DNA of 64,000 nt from Thysanoteuthis rhombus (GCA_963457665.1 OY735213.1:55488293-55552292), one strand, 5' to 3'; numbered from the stretch's first letter, positions 1-11,548 are shown. Numbers and translations are program-made. Notes: generated from the letters alone by a model not told the origin.

Positions 1-858
1 TGATTCTCATTTCTTCAACGAAATATCGTCTCATTTCGAAATCCATTCTTCCAGATTATATGTAAGACTTCAATTTTAGGTTTCAGTAAAACGTTTTGCC
101 ACAACATAAAGTTACATAGTTAGACCTAGTTTCTGACTGATTACTACCATATTATTTCATATCAAAGCTTGACTGACCACCGACCTAGTTTTTAAAACTA
201 AAAATTAGGCCAGTTTTAATTTTAAAAAACTAGGTAACGTTAATGGTTTCCAACATAGAGCCTGTTCCTCCAAGGATTCCGCCGGCTTCCCCTTCTACTT
301 CTATGTTGTTTTCAGTTTATCTTTAATGACCCACACTCAGAATAAGTGATTCCCACTATTCATCACACTGAAGACCAGTATGTAGCCAGTAGGTTTATTA
401 ATATAGAATGTGAATAAAACCTTAAAAGTAAAGAATACAGAAGATTGTACAATTAATACATACATTAGACAATATGAAGTTCATGGTGTGAAATCTGATG
501 AAGACATACGTTTAATTCAGTTGTTATTTCCTGGTGGATATGTTGTTTAATTATTCTTTTCAATAAACAATTATACTTTTCAGAGCCAATGTATCACTTC
601 TGGAGCTTTCCTATGCTAGTTAAACTCAGCCATAGGTTTATGAACATTGGAGCGATTATTGCCCCTTTGTTCTTCGTTCGTGACTACATATCATCGCAAA
701 GTTGGATTTTCGTCCCTACTTCATGTGAAGACAAAATTCAGAAATCGGCTGGATGTTCAACATGACATTCGGATAGATCTCAACTTCAAAATGCCACGCA
801 AGCCAGCGCATTACAAGACTTATAATTTTGAAAACTTTGAATGGATTTTAACATTTCG
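1..858. other. AT-rich stretch, no gene recognised
   Basis: No recognisable coding sequence or repeat was found here. The short open frame near 647-883 has no similarity I can recognise, and its end runs into the LINE fragment that follows. Confidence 0.5.
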
Positions 859-882
859 CTATTTAAACTTTTCTGGTGAGTA

Positions 883-1330
883 AGCTGGGTGAGATGGAGT
901 ACTGTAGTTTGATTCGTTCAATTTCTGCAGGGTCTTTGGTCGTTGAACATAGACCATCACCAGAAATCGCCACACCTCTCTATCATGGGCGTCGCTGAGC
1001 CAGTATTTCCTGAGCCTGTCCAGTTCGTCTTGCCATCTCATATTCTGCCAGCCTCCGTTCCGCATTTGATCTCTGGGGATACATGTTGTGAATTGTGATG
1101 TTTATCGGCCGTCCACCATTTTTGCAACATAGTAGACTATGGTAAGGATGCATCGGTTGTATATTCTTCTTTTTAGGACTAATAGGATCTTCTTGTTTTT
1201 GAAGGTTGAGCTTGCTCTACCGAAGACTTGCCATCCTACAGTGATTCTTCGCTTGATTTCTCCTTTTTTGGAAGATTTCGTGGAGACTTGTTATCCTAGG
1301 TAGATGTGGTGGTCTACTTTTCCCAGCTTA
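883..1330 (-). mobile_element. RTE-type LINE fragment, 3' part of ORF2
   Basis: Read on the minus strand, this encodes the C-terminal region that follows the reverse transcriptase in RTE-type LINEs. Visible pieces, in order, are VDHHIYLG, GEIKRRITVGWQVFGRASS, TFKNKKILLVLKRRIYNRCI, then RWQDELDRLRKYWLSDAHD. About 60 residues that normally lie between the third and fourth pieces are missing, so the copy has an internal deletion near 1130-1140. The same peptides recur at 13.8, 27.7 and 49.6 kb. It is a decayed copy; the family call rests on the conserved DELDxLRKYWxxDAHD block. Confidence 0.75.
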
Positions 1331-1339
1331 ATACGTTTT

Positions 1340-2350
1340 CGATCTGGAACTTTGAGCGTTCATTTCTAACATGTTTGTTGAACATGATTTAAAAATTTAG
1401 CAGAAGCCAGGATAATCGCTAATCGATAACTTTTATCGTATGAATTTAGCCTGGGTTCAGTTTTTATTGCTTTAAAACCCTTGAAAACAGATATAGAGAG
1501 ATGTAATTTCAAAACATTTTAGCTTAGACAAAGAGTTTTAAATAAACTGTATGTTGGATGTAAACTTGGGTTTAATTTCATTTGCTCATTTAATCATTTA
1601 TGCACACCTTGATCATCATCTGATATTGACTGCTATACCTGATTGGAAAGATATATATATACGCTATAACAAATTAGAATTCCGGTTTTCTAAGTCAGCT
1701 TTAAGGGTTTTCGAGAAGAAAAAACGAACCGAAGCTAAATTCGTATAATAAAGGTTAGTGGTTAGCAGTTTATTAGTTTGGAATTTTTGTTTACGGTGCT
1801 GACCACTTGTAATGAGTATGCATAACAGTATGCTTATATAAAAGTTTTGTTCATTGACTTTTGAAATGTTTTCGTCTAACTCATTTAATGTTTTCAGTAG
1901 GTTTACCCAGCAGGTCAAATGTATTTCTTAGTGTGCTGTCAGACCATACAGTTAGAGACATGGGCATTTGCACAAACCCCCTACCGGGACCTGGCCTTCT
2001 CACTTAGGACAGGGGTTGGAAGTTGAAACCATATAGTCAATAAAGGATAATGGTGCAGCACGATTGTTTTATGTAAGCCCAACATAATATCCCTGTATAA
2101 AAAAAGAGACTAGCATAATTCAGTGGTAAACTGGTTGCCACTAAGATATATTTCGAGTATACATTTTTGCCTCCCCACTGGAAATATGTCCTTGATGTTC
2201 GAGCCCAGGCGAAAAAGCTAGGATTTTGAATGCAGATTCTCCAAGTAAGCTGCCTCACCCACTTGGAAGACTGGCCCAACACAATCTTTTTAACTCCGCT
2301 CTCTCGATTTGGCCTAGTGCCATATGATGGTAAATATAGTAACTATCATA
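1340..2350. other. Intergenic, nothing recognised
   Basis: AT-rich sequence with no coding signal or repeat that I can place. The open frames are short and start or end arbitrarily. Confidence 0.4.
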
Positions 2351-2354
2351 CTGA

Positions 2355-2790
2355 TAGGTCTGGTTAGTCACTCAATAGGAACCATGACGAACGTCTTTTG
2401 GAAACATGCCATTTTGGGATGATCAATTAAAACATTGGGAGAAGGGGTGATCAATGATTAAGATACTTATCTCCCCTTTTGTTGTACTGTGATCATTTAA
2501 AAAGTCTTAATTAAAAAAAACAGGCATGTGTACAAAGTGAGGGTTGATTTAGCATGAATTTAAATTATAAACCAAACCCACCCGCTAAACACCTATTTAG
2601 AGAGAGAGAATAAAAAAATTTTACTACACATAATAACTAGTAAATGTTGAAATTCTAAGCCCTCTGGCAGTGCAGCTTGAACGCGTGATACATAGATTGC
2701 CAGGCAGACAGACCAACTTAAAAACTGATAGAAATCTGTGTCACAGTTTTGTTGACAGTTTCGGTTGACGGTTTCCCAATATATTGTCAG
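2355..2790 (+). repeat. Family A dispersed repeat, copy 1
   Basis: About 430 bp. It opens with GGTCTGGTTAGTCAC and continues with a GAACCATGACGAACGTCTTT block, a GGGATGATCAATTAAAAC block and a CTTATCTCCCCTTTTGTTG block. It closes with AAAACTGATAGAAA and a GGTTGACGGTTTCC motif. The GAAACCRTCA motif near the start recurs inverted near the end, so the element has imperfect subterminal inverted repeats. No protein is encoded. Other copies or pieces lie at 2955, 15635 (minus), 32850, 36925, 39500 (minus) and 42846. Confidence 0.65.
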
Positions 2791-2954
2791 TGTCATTTAT
2801 GATTGCAGTGATGGGGAAAACAGTCATAGCAGTCACACGCCTGGAATGTGTTTGATGCACCGGTCCGTGTAATTGTTGCACTTTGAGAAGCGGGTTGAAA
2901 AGGTAGGGGTCGATCAAATGAGAGACATCCCTCTCACTCTCGAAAAAAAATGAG

Positions 2955-3400
2955 TACAAACCGGTCTGGTTAGTCACTTCTTAGAAACCGTCACGTGACC
3001 AACATGTTTTGGCAGCATGTCGTATTAGGGATGATCAATTGAACAAATAGAAAAAGAAGTGATGAATGAATAAGTTACTTTTCTCACCTTTTGTTTGGCC
3101 TTATTTCAGGCTGTGAACAAAAAAAAAGTCTGAAATTTTTTTTTTAAGAAGTATGGGTACGAACTAGGGGATCAGTTTAGCATAAACTTACATTGCCAAT
3201 TGAAACCCCCCTAAAAACATATCAGGGGACGGGATTCCAAAAGACAAAAATTGAACTTTTTTTCTAGACATAAGTTGATACGACCTGTGATGCCTATATA
3301 GCCAGCCATCCAGTCTGACAAACTTTAAAACTGAAAGTAACCAATGCTGACGGTTTTAGAGACATTTTTTGTTGATGGTTTCCACTTGGTAGCAGACTAC
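2955..3400 (+). repeat. Family A dispersed repeat, copy 2
   Basis: Second full-length copy, same strand as copy 1 and starting about 600 bp further on. It carries ACCGGTCTGGTTAGTCACTT, then ACCGTCACGTGACCAACATG and a GGCAGCATGTCGTATTAGGG block, and ends near GTTGATGGTTTCCACTTGG. It diverges clearly from copy 1, so a recent tandem duplication is unlikely. Confidence 0.65.
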
Positions 3401-3485
3401 AGAGATGAAAAATCATCTTTCGCTCATCGTTTTGATACCCAGCCAGCAAATCTGTTTCTACCTGTTTCTTCCAGCCTCATCTCCA

Positions 3486-3755
3486 TGAACCACCATAGCC
3501 ATCAAAAGTGGTGAGGGGTTCTATCCATTTTTTTTTTTTTTTGTGCGTGTTTTCATGTTTGTTTATTCATTTCCGCGCCCCCAGACATACCGTTTTGTCT
3601 CCAGACTTGAAAATTGATATCAGTACTCCACTGAACACCTTCTAAAAATATTTTACTTGATTTTTTCACCTTTGTGGAGAGGGGCGTATTTTGACGGATG
3701 CATTATTAACATCTAGATTCTAAAGAATGTTTCTAGATGTTTTTCTCTATTTTTG
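3486..3755 (+). repeat. Family B MITE-like repeat, 3' end missing
   Basis: Begins with the family B left inverted repeat (TGAACCACCATAGCCATC), then GGGGTTCTATCC, a poly-T run and GTGCGTGTTTTCATGTTTG. It ends in the AACATCTAGATTCT and TTTCTAGATGTTTT motifs typical of the family. The right inverted repeat (GTTGTTCAATTATTG) is not found. Compare the complete copy at 22077-22349. Confidence 0.5.
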
Positions 3756-3759
3756 AAAC

Positions 3760-4580
3760 ACAATACTTTACGTTTTTTGTGCATCCCATCGCACACAGCC
3801 CACCCAAGATACAAAGAACCATATGCCGCTGCAAATCATCAGTCAGTGACTGGCTTTTCATTGCTCATTTATGCCCATTATCCCATATTAGACCCTCAAA
3901 GGCCTCGATCGATATCGCCAACTCTAAACCCATTATCCTACATAAAAGGTCTCGATCGATATCATTTATCGTGATTGTTTATTACCGTAGAATACTCTAC
4001 AGTGATTTCGATTACAAAAGTTTGTTTTTTTTATGGTGTGGTAGCACCACGTCCAACCTTCCTCATTTACCTGGGCTTGGGACCAGCCATGGAGACTGTT
4101 GAGCTGTAATTTCGTTCTTGACATTGTAACATTTTCCTTAATGGACTTTCTTGAGCGTTGCCAAATTGCCAAATTACTTTTTGCGCTAAATTCTTCTTGT
4201 TTTGGCATTGCGAAAGGACACTAAATCAGCGTGGGCTTGCTCTTATATATCGGCTATTTTTAGCCTGTTTTGGACATTTTTAGCATATTTTTCATGTTTT
4301 AGCCATTTGGGGCTATTCATTTAAATTTAGAGCTTTTAGCGCTTTTTGGTAAAACTGGCGCGAAAATATTTCTTGGGCTCGCTACACTGACTGTCTTACA
4401 GGGAAAGGCCTCAACAGCCCTGCTGGATCGAAATTTGAACTCGCTTCACCGGCTTTGTTATCCGTACCAATAATCATCGTTTATCGTAGTGCCACAAAAT
4501 GCCTACATTCACAATCTTTGTTGAGCAGAGTGAAAATCTAATGATTCAAACCGACGGTATTCAAATTACGCTCAACGTTA
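3760..4580. other. Unclassified AT-rich stretch
   Basis: The open frame of 121 residues at 3737-4102 has no similarity I recognise. Repeated CTCGATCGATATC words occur at 3904-3964, and an A/T-rich stretch with several TTTTAGC words follows at 4230-4350. Nothing more can be supported. Confidence 0.35.
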
Positions 4581-4584
4581 TCCC

Positions 4585-5003
4585 TGGATTCTGCACAACC
4601 TTTCCAGGGGCTCTGCAAAACAAAGTGACATTTTTGCAACGTACTTGATAATTCTTCATTGCATGAACGATTGATTCACGGCTTTTACATACATTTCTAT
4701 TCTATTTCTTTTACACAAACAGTTGTACATTTTATATGAGAAAAAAATAACTCTATTTCGTCTTTCCAATTAAAAAGATCTTGGTTACTTGCATGATAGT
4801 CACTGGTCGTTCATGTAATCAATTTTTCCTCAGTAAACTTCGTTCTTACTTTTCCATCTAGGTGTGTATAATTCTATACGGATTTATAAACATTCGGATA
4901 ATTCAATAAACAAGGTCACAATCCAATGTAAATATACACATATTGAAAATTTAATTATTGAAAAGAGTTCCCCGAGTAGTTAAAGTTTGAAGACCACTGA
5001 TTT
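4585..5003. mobile_element. hAT-like nonautonomous relic
   Basis: The left part reads AACCTTTCCAGGGGCTCTGC and the right end reads AAAGTTTGAAGACCACTG. These resemble the two ends of hAT-type MITEs of the cagtggTtctcaaacttt kind. The extreme left end is degraded and no target-site duplication is visible. No transposase is encoded. Confidence 0.4.
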
Positions 5004-5402
5004 GAACAGTTGAATTCGCGCCATTTCCTTAGCGCCGTTTCCCTCGCCTCGGTTATATAATGTGGTGAAAACTCACACACGTGGAATCAATGTTTGTTGT
5101 TCATAAACTTCTTTCTGGACTAGATACAACCTCGCATTTTATGTTGTTTTTACGACAGATACATGAAACGTGAAGTAAACAGATGAACGCTTTTGATACA
5201 CAGATGGTACCGGCAAGGAACAATGACTAAAGCCAGAGAAAACACATGTTCAACGAAAACAAATGATCTCTCTTATTATATAAAAACCGGTTGCTTCTAC
5301 GTTAAAACAGCATTTGAAAAATAAAAATGATAAAATTGCACGTGATATTTCAATGAAATATTGACACAAATTTTCGTATTTAAATTTCCATACCAGATTC
5401 TA

Positions 5403-5428
5403 TTCTTCTTCTTCTTCTTCTTCTTCTT

Positions 5429-5459
<31 letters not shown>

Positions 5460-5466
5460 AATAATG

Positions 5467-5508
<42 letters not shown>

Positions 5509-5550
5509 GTCATAATAATAATAATAATAATAAGAAGAAGAAGAAGAAGA
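5403..5550. repeat. (TTC)n / (AAT)n / (AAG)n compound microsatellite
   Basis: About 18 TTC units are followed by a run of AAT units and then AAG units. It directly abuts the 3' end of the minus-strand LINE fragment at 5551, so it could be a LINE tail that expanded. Confidence 0.9.
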
Positions 5551-6384
5551 ATGTTTGCAATTTCACACCAGTTGCCTGGTGGTTACCGCTGGAGGTTGAG
5601 TGGCAGCAAGTCTCCTCAAGTCTCCAGCCCACATCTCATCTCTCCCTCACTTATCACGCCAGTGCTGTGGTTCACATCTCCGCTATCATTTTCCTTCCTT
5701 CTTTGTTAGGCCACTGCTAACATTTAGTGTTGCAGATCTTATATTTCTTGTACTTTCCTCAGTATCGGTGCGGTTCCTAGCAGTGCTGTGGTCTGTACAG
5801 TCTCAATCCTTCCTTTTATCCCAAGCTCCTCTAATCTCGCCCCCAGTGTCTTTGAGACAGTTCTGAGTGCGACTATTATTACTGGTACTACCCTGACTTT
5901 CATGTTCCACATCTTCAGTTCTCATGCCAGATCTTGGTATTTTTTCAGTTTTTCATTCTCCTTCCCCTTTACTCTGCAGGCACAGCCACGTCCACTATTT
6001 GGCAGGTTTTCCTCTTCGTGTCTACGATTACCAGGTCCGGTCTTCTCACCAAGATGAGGTGGTTTATTAGGATGTTGAAGTCCCAAAATAATTTGTGCTT
6101 TCCATTCTCCAGGGCTGTCTCCGGTTTGTGCTGGAACCACCGATACTTGTGGTTAAATCCCATTCGTTTACTCAGTTCTCAGTGTATAGCTGTTGCTACT
6201 CTATCGTGTCTGTGTTTATACTCCTTCTGGGCTAGTTGACTACATTCACTAGTTATGTGGTTTACGGTCTCATCTCTTTCACCACAAAGGCGTCACTTAC
6301 TGTTTGTCTGTGTTCTGTCGATTTTTGTATTGATAAAACATATCTCCTCACACTCTCACAATCCACAGCAGTGATGCAGATTAT
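5551..6384 (-). mobile_element. LINE fragment, C-terminal CCHC region of ORF2
   Basis: The minus strand encodes, with breaks, the C-terminal tail of a non-LTR retrotransposon polyprotein. It shows a CCHC zinc motif (CRLCGERDETVNHITSEC), LAQKEYKHRHDRVA, KHKLFWDFNILINHLI, RRPDLVIVDTKRKTCQIVDV, KEKLKKYQDLA-like residues, MWNMKVRVVPVIIVAL and TALLGTAPILRKV. This pattern is well known from many animal LINEs annotated as RNA-directed DNA polymerase. Several frame changes and stops show it is dead. Its 3' end abuts the TTC/AAT microsatellite. Confidence 0.75.
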
Positions 6385-6835
6385 GGTTTCTCACCAGTTG
6401 CCCAGTGGTTATTGCTGAAGGCTAAGTGACAGTAAGTCTCTTCAGGTTTCCAGTCCCTGCTCTCATATCGTCGTCACCTGTTACAGTAGTGCTGTGATTT
6501 GTATCGTCTCATTCTTGGATGTTTAGCTATAGCTAACAGTTGGGGGCCTTAGGTCTCATATTTTCCAGAACTCTCCTCAGTATTCGCACGGTCGCTAGTA
6601 ATGCCGTGTATAGTCTCAATCTATCCTAAGTCCCTCCAATCTTGTTTTCAGCCCTTACTATTACTAGTACTAACTTGACTTTCATGTTCCACACTTTCTT
6701 CAGTTCCTTTGCCAGGTCCTGGTATTTCCCTAGTTTTTTTATTTTCTTTCATATTTACCCTGTGATCTACAGGCAGGGCTATGTCTATTATTTAGCAGAT
6801 TCTCCTTTTCTTGTCTACATACAACTTTCAAAATA
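6384..6835 (-). mobile_element. Second copy of the same LINE tail, more truncated
   Basis: Starts with the same TTTCTCACCAGTTGCC as the first copy and follows it in the same order (AGTCTCTTCAGGTTTCCAG, TTCATGTTCCACACTTT, TCCTGGTATTTCCC). It is truncated at its 5' side, before the CCHC motif. The two copies lie head to tail with no gap, each ending at the same LINE 3' terminus. Confidence 0.7.
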
Positions 6836-7197
6836 ACAAAAATGAAATAAAATGAAAATTATAATAAAAAAGGCTGATTTATTTAGACCTTTAGGTCTCA
6901 TACGTAAACAACAAAAAAAAACATGGTGCCGAAAGTCAGTTGTGGGGAGTGCGTTTAAAAGAGTGAATCAGCAAGTACTTAAAGGTCTTCGCAGCCAATT
7001 GGTAAAAGCAGCTACGCATAAACTATGGTAATTAGGGTGTGAATTCTGAACGCACTACTGCCATTAAAAAACAACGGCCCTAATTGAAAGTTGTATTTAA
7101 AAAAAACAAAAAAAAGAACAAAACAATTAGGATGAAGGTAAACGATAATTAAAATTTAACTAAATTGATTTTATTCGCCAAATGATGTATTTGCCGG
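6836..7197. other. Intergenic, A-rich, nothing recognised
   Basis: A-rich runs and no gene signal. Confidence 0.4.
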
Positions 7198-7340
7198 GGG
7201 CAGTGTTTCTTAAACTCTTAGTATCATCCACCCTCGAGTCTTTATCACGAAAATGCACTCACCAGCGCCTACCGGGTATAATGTAATCATGGATTATATG
7301 CGACCCCCTGTTTTTCAAGCTAAAAAACAGTAATTATAGA
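7198..7340. mobile_element. Short hAT-like MITE relic
   Basis: Opens with GGCAGTGTTTCTTAAACTCT, close to the CAGTGTTTCTTAAACTTT end of hAT MITEs. It carries a GCGACCCCCTG segment and closes near CTAAAAAACAG. The right end is uncertain. Confidence 0.35.
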
Positions 7341-8827
7341 AGATATCATTTTTTTTCAATTCTCGAGCTACCCCAACCCAATTTTGACAATAATTTTTAC
7401 TTGAAATTTCTCACATTATACAAGGATAAATATAGCAAACTGTATATTATAATGTTAGTTGGAACGCATTAGTTGAACTACTATTCATAAAACTTTTTTA
7501 ATTAAATTTCTTGTATTATTCATGAGTAAATATAGCAAATTGTATAATGTCAGTAGTCTGACAACTATTCATAAAACTTTGGGAGGCCCTCCTCCTTTGA
7601 GAGCACGGGTCCGTTTTCAAATTGCCCCATCCTCCTCCTCCTCCCTAAGCTACCCCTCTGGATAACGGAAGCGCCTGTACTCCGACCATAGGTACCATCA
7701 TGGTTCGGCTCTACGTAAGCGGGGCACTCCTTACGTTACATACAGTGGTGGAGAGCTGTGAGAACGTGTGCAAACGATGTTCCATATACATTGTCTGGGA
7801 GGGAGAACAGCGTTCCCTTACTATCTATATACTACTAAAATTCTCGTTCTGTTTATCCGTCTGTAGCCCTCAAATTATCCAAAACAGTGCATTCGTGTTG
7901 CATATATTGTATTAAGTTATCCATAAAATCCACCTGGACCATCCAGTTGTAGACAGGCTTGATATGCTCACTTGAACAGACAGTTCTGCGTTCCTTCACT
8001 TCTTTTTTAAGCACAACATCACTGGTTATATGTTAGGACCACATGTAAGCGTTACATGTCACCTTTTTTTATTTTCAGGTACAAAATGGTGCGAAGGTGT
8101 TCGTGCACGTCTGGTCATATAGGAACTATTTGGTTTAGAGGGCAGAGGGGCTTGATTTGTCCCAAATTTTACATGATTTTACCCCAATCGCAGTGATTTG
8201 CTCGAAGTTTTATACTTCTTGGTTAATTTGGTGGGGAGGGGATAGTTGCTCCCAGGCTCGTACGCTTATGCTGGACCTGCCAACCTAAGAAGTTATCAGA
8301 TACGAGGAACTGATTTTTTCCAAAGGGAAAAAAGGAAAAATATACAAAAATAGGGAGATTTATGGGGGGAAAATAAACTAAGTACTAAAAAGACAAAATA
8401 GTATGTTTCCTCTTTTAAAAAATAAACAGTTTTTATTTGGTAAGAAACTTGGCCGTGGCAGATTTTGCCTTTTTCAATAGTTCTTCCCGCGGTTGCCACT
8501 TGTGACAGAGTGTTTTAGACTCAGGGTGTTTTAATTTCATCGCTACAGAATCGGAAATAATGTAGTATCAGGTTGTAGACTTGAACTGCTATCAGTTTTG
8601 TTTTTGCGTTCGAGAGAAAGATGTACAAATTTTGAAATACCGGGAAATATCAAGGAGAATTCGAGAGCAAGTGTTTGAAATCGGGAGTCTCTCGGCAAAC
8701 TCCGGAGAGTTAACAGGTACGTTTTGCGTGTTCAGTAGAATTGTCGCTTTGTTATTTGTTCAGCTTCAAATTCAACCTGAAGACTTGACTTCTTTGTTGT
8801 TCGAGCCGCCAAGTATTTCTATTTGGT
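7341..8827. other. Intergenic, no gene recognised
   Basis: The sequence includes two similar stretches around 7390-7450 and 7490-7590 (TTCTCACATTATACAAGGATAAATATAGCAAACTG against TTCTTGTATTATTCATGAGTAAATATAGCAAATTG), a diverged local duplication. An open frame at 8581-8844 has no recognisable relative. Confidence 0.4.
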
Positions 8828-9790
8828 ACAAAATTCGCCAATGAAAAATAGATGTAAGAAAAGTAAGATTAAAGAGTGAGAGATGAAAGGCAAAAAAAAA
8901 ACGGGGTAGGGGGCAGAGAGATGAAAGGAAAGAGAGAAAGAATGCCAAAAATAGAGGGAACAAAAAAGGAAGAATAAAAATAAGAAGCTAGAGCGACCGA
9001 ATTGAAAAACACGGACAGGAACGAAAGACAAAGGAGAAATAAAATAGAAAACGGAATAAGACGTTGACATAGATTCAGATTTTGAATTGGGAAAGAGGAA
9101 GAAGAAACAAAGGAAGAAGAGAAGAGAGGAAAAATACTTAGAAAAGAAAGAAAGGGGGAGAGAAGGAAAGAGAGAAAAGGCTGGGGAAATAATGAAAGAC
9201 GGAGAGAAGACAAGGGAGAGAAATACTTGGAAAAGAAAGAAAGAAAGCAAGAGAGAGAAAAGGTGGAGGGAAAGGAGCTGGGAAAAGAAAAGACAGAAAG
9301 AAGAGGAAGGAGAAAAATTGGAAAAGGAAGAAAGAAGGGCGAGAGAGAGAGAGAAGGAAAGAAGACAGAAAGAAAGAAGAGGAAAGACAAAGATCAATAT
9401 TTTTGGAAAAGATGAAAATACTGAAGACACAAGTAGAGACAGAAAGAAAGAAGGAAAGAATGAGGGGACGGAGAAAAACCTGAAGAAAAGAAAGAAGACA
9501 GAAGAAGAAAGAACAGTTGGAGGAAGAAAAAAAAGGGAATGAGAGCGGGATAGAGAAGAACCTGGGGAAAGAGAGAAAGGGGGAAGTTGGGTAAAGAAAG
9601 AGAGAGAGAAAGAAAAAGAGAACTGAAACGAAAGTGAGAAGGGAAAGAGAGAAAGAAAATTACGCATATTACGCAAAGAGGGGTAAAACGAAGAAAGTAG
9701 CGAGAGAGAGAGACGAAGAAAGAAAGAAAGAAGAAGGGAGAAGTAGAAAGACAGGAATGTACAAAGGAAGGAGAGAAATGGAAATATGGC
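8828..9790 (+). repeat. Long purine-rich (GAAA/GGAA) tract, repeat copy 1
   Basis: Roughly 950 bp in which the + strand is almost entirely A and G. The open frames on both strands (K/E/R-rich and F/L/S-rich) are products of composition. It also contains non-simple islands, GACATAGATTCAGATTTTG near 9065 and GATCAATATTTTTGGAAAAG near 9395. Both recur in reverse complement in the pyrimidine tract at 14190-14790, so this is a dispersed repeat with a GA-rich body rather than a plain microsatellite. Confidence 0.7.
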
Positions 9791-9799
9791 TGCATCGTA

Positions 9800-10030
9800 T
9801 TTTCCCCAGATAGTGAGAGGTGCGGGCGTCCCCTCGTCTATTTTTTTTCGCCAGCTGATCATTCCAGTCAATCAGCAGCAGCAAAGCTGTTGATCTGAGT
9901 AAGGAAGAGGCACGGCTATGTCGTCACTTGGTGGGTGTGTGCCTATTTACTTGTTGCTGGTGGGAGAGACACTGATTGCTTCTGTCCAGCCAGTGGAATA
10001 AAGAAAGAGAAGACTTCATCAAAAGTGAGT
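9800..10030 (+). other. Mixed-composition block ending in a splice-donor-like site
   Basis: A less AT-biased island directly after the purine tract, with CAGCAGCAGCAAAGCTG and GTCGTCACTTGGTGGGTG. It ends in TCAAAAGTGAGTC, which fits a splice donor. No open frame or partner exon was found. It could be a 5' noncoding exon, or chance. Confidence 0.15.
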
Positions 10031-10039
10031 CAATTACGT

Positions 10040-10200
10040 GTAAGTGGAATTGAAATGAATGAGAGAGAGAGACAGACAGACATACAGAGACATAGATAGA
10101 GAGAGAGACAGAAAGAGATAGATGGACAGAGAGGGATAGAGAGACAGAGAGAGAGGCAGAGAGAGATAGAGAGAGAGACAGACAGACAGAGAGGTAGGAA
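10040..10200. repeat. (GA)n/(GACA)n/(GATA)n simple repeat
   Basis: Interrupted GAGA, GACA and GATA units over about 150 bp. Confidence 0.85.
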
Positions 10201-10393
10201 AGCGGACTAATTATACCGATAAATTAATGGATTGAATACAGTTGGGTCTTGTTGGAAGCTTAGAGCATAAAAACAACGAGTTACTTTAATTTGGAGTTAG
10301 AAATAGTTTAGTACGATTATTTGCACGCAGGAGACAATTTCTGCTGACAACTACGTGTGTAGCTAATGAACATGCTGATGGTGTAATATATTA

Positions 10394-10474
10394 AATAGAT
10401 AGATAGATAGACAGATAGACTGACAGACGGATAGATATATAGACTTTCAGATAGATAGATAGATAGATAGATAC
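10394..10474. repeat. (GATA)n microsatellite
   Basis: GATA units interrupted by GACA and GATATATAGACTTTCA. Confidence 0.9.
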
Positions 10475-10477
10475 ATC

Positions 10478-10630
10478 GAAGGCGTAGCGAGAAGACGCAA
10501 ACGCCCGGCGGGTACAAATGCGAAGGGGCGCAAAAATTTCCTCTAGCCTATTATGCCTGTTAATCAAGAGACGTATCCTCCACCAGGAAACAGTCCTCCG
10601 GGCGCTGAGAGCCCTTGCTACGCCACTGAG
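10478..10630. mobile_element. Short MITE with GGCGTAGC inverted ends
   Basis: About 150 bp. The left end reads GGCGTAGCGAGAAGACGC and then CGCCCGGCGGG. The right end, in reverse complement, reads CAGTGGCGTAGCAAGGGC and then CGCCCGGAGG. The shared GGCGTAGC and CGCCCGG blocks form imperfect inverted repeats of about 30 bp. The CAGTGGCGTAGC end is typical of hAT-type MITEs. The element is inserted next to the GATA run. Confidence 0.55.
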
Positions 10631-11000
10631 ATAAATGAATCACTAGTGTACATACCAGAACTAATTATGTAAAAAGATTATATAAATTTTATGAAAAGAT
10701 ACATCTTCAATCTGAAATTATCTAAAAAAAATAGATCTTACATCTAAAATTACCTTCTCTTTTTTTTTTTAATACCAGCCCAAGATTTGAGCTTTGTTTG
10801 TACAAAATGACCACAGAGACTGCAAGACAGAACAATCATTTTTTAGATGGTGCCTCGTGGTAAACTCATGCAAATTTTCAAGGTTGAAGTCCAAAAATGT
10901 TACCAGGAGTGCCCGGGGACACATACACATACAAACAGAAGAATTTAAGGCCAGCCGAGCTTGTTGTTCCGAGAGGCCATTAGTAGGTCCACGGCGATTG
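10625..11000 (+). repeat. Family C repeat, copy 1
   Basis: Shares the family C order: a TGAATCAC left end, TACCAGAACTAATTAT, AATACCAGCCCAAGATTTG, TACAAAATGACCACAGAG, GCAAATTTTCAAGGTTGAAG, an ACACATACACA stretch, and a terminal block with CACGGCGATTGG. It is the most diverged copy. See the entry at 32405-32830 for the best example. Confidence 0.6.
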
Positions 11001-11041
11001 GATAGATAGATAGATAGATAGATAGTTAGATAGATAGATAG
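11001..11041. repeat. (GATA)n microsatellite
   Basis: About ten GATA units with one GTTA interruption. Confidence 0.9.
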
Positions 11042-11340
11042 GGGACTCGCCTGATGGTGTATTGCTTATCAAACTAGATAAGCAGACCGTTACGAGGGCC
11101 TATGAGAGGTGGGTGCAGAGGTTACACATACCCGGGCGTGATGGCCAAAGGGTGCCCAGGGGTAAAAGTAGTCTCTAACAGGACTAGTAGATGAAAGAAG
11201 AGGGTCCGTAACAGACTAGGTACGAACTGATAAATTCGTCTCAGAGACCCCGACCATTACTTGTGTGTGGTGAGTTTGATTTTCACAGTTGTGCTACAAA
11301 CTTGTAGCCTTGTGGCAAACTATGTTGACTACATGCATAG
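11042..11340. other. Less AT-rich spacer with small palindrome
   Basis: Contains an 8-bp-arm palindrome at 11063-11084 (TGCTTATC, six-base loop, GATAAGCA). No gene was recognised. Confidence 0.35.
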
Positions 11341-11548
11341 GAAACACTGTATATAGATATATATACATGTATATATTTGTGTGTATATGTGGACGTATGC
11401 ATGTGTGTATTTATGTGTGCGTATGCGTCCATGTGTGTACCTGCATGTTTGTGTGTGTGTGTTTACATATATCTGTTTGTTTTTATGTGTATATGTGTGT
11501 GTGTGTGTGCATGTGTTTATGCATATGTGGGTGTGTGTTTATATATGT

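Noticed and set aside
5361-5720. Poly-Phe/poly-Asn open frame
   Set aside because: Translation of the TTC/AAT microsatellite.
9087-9542. 151-residue Lys/Glu/Arg-rich open frame, with a 350-residue Phe/Leu/Ser-rich frame opposite
   Set aside because: Both are forced by the homopurine/homopyrimidine composition; no codon pattern or domain.
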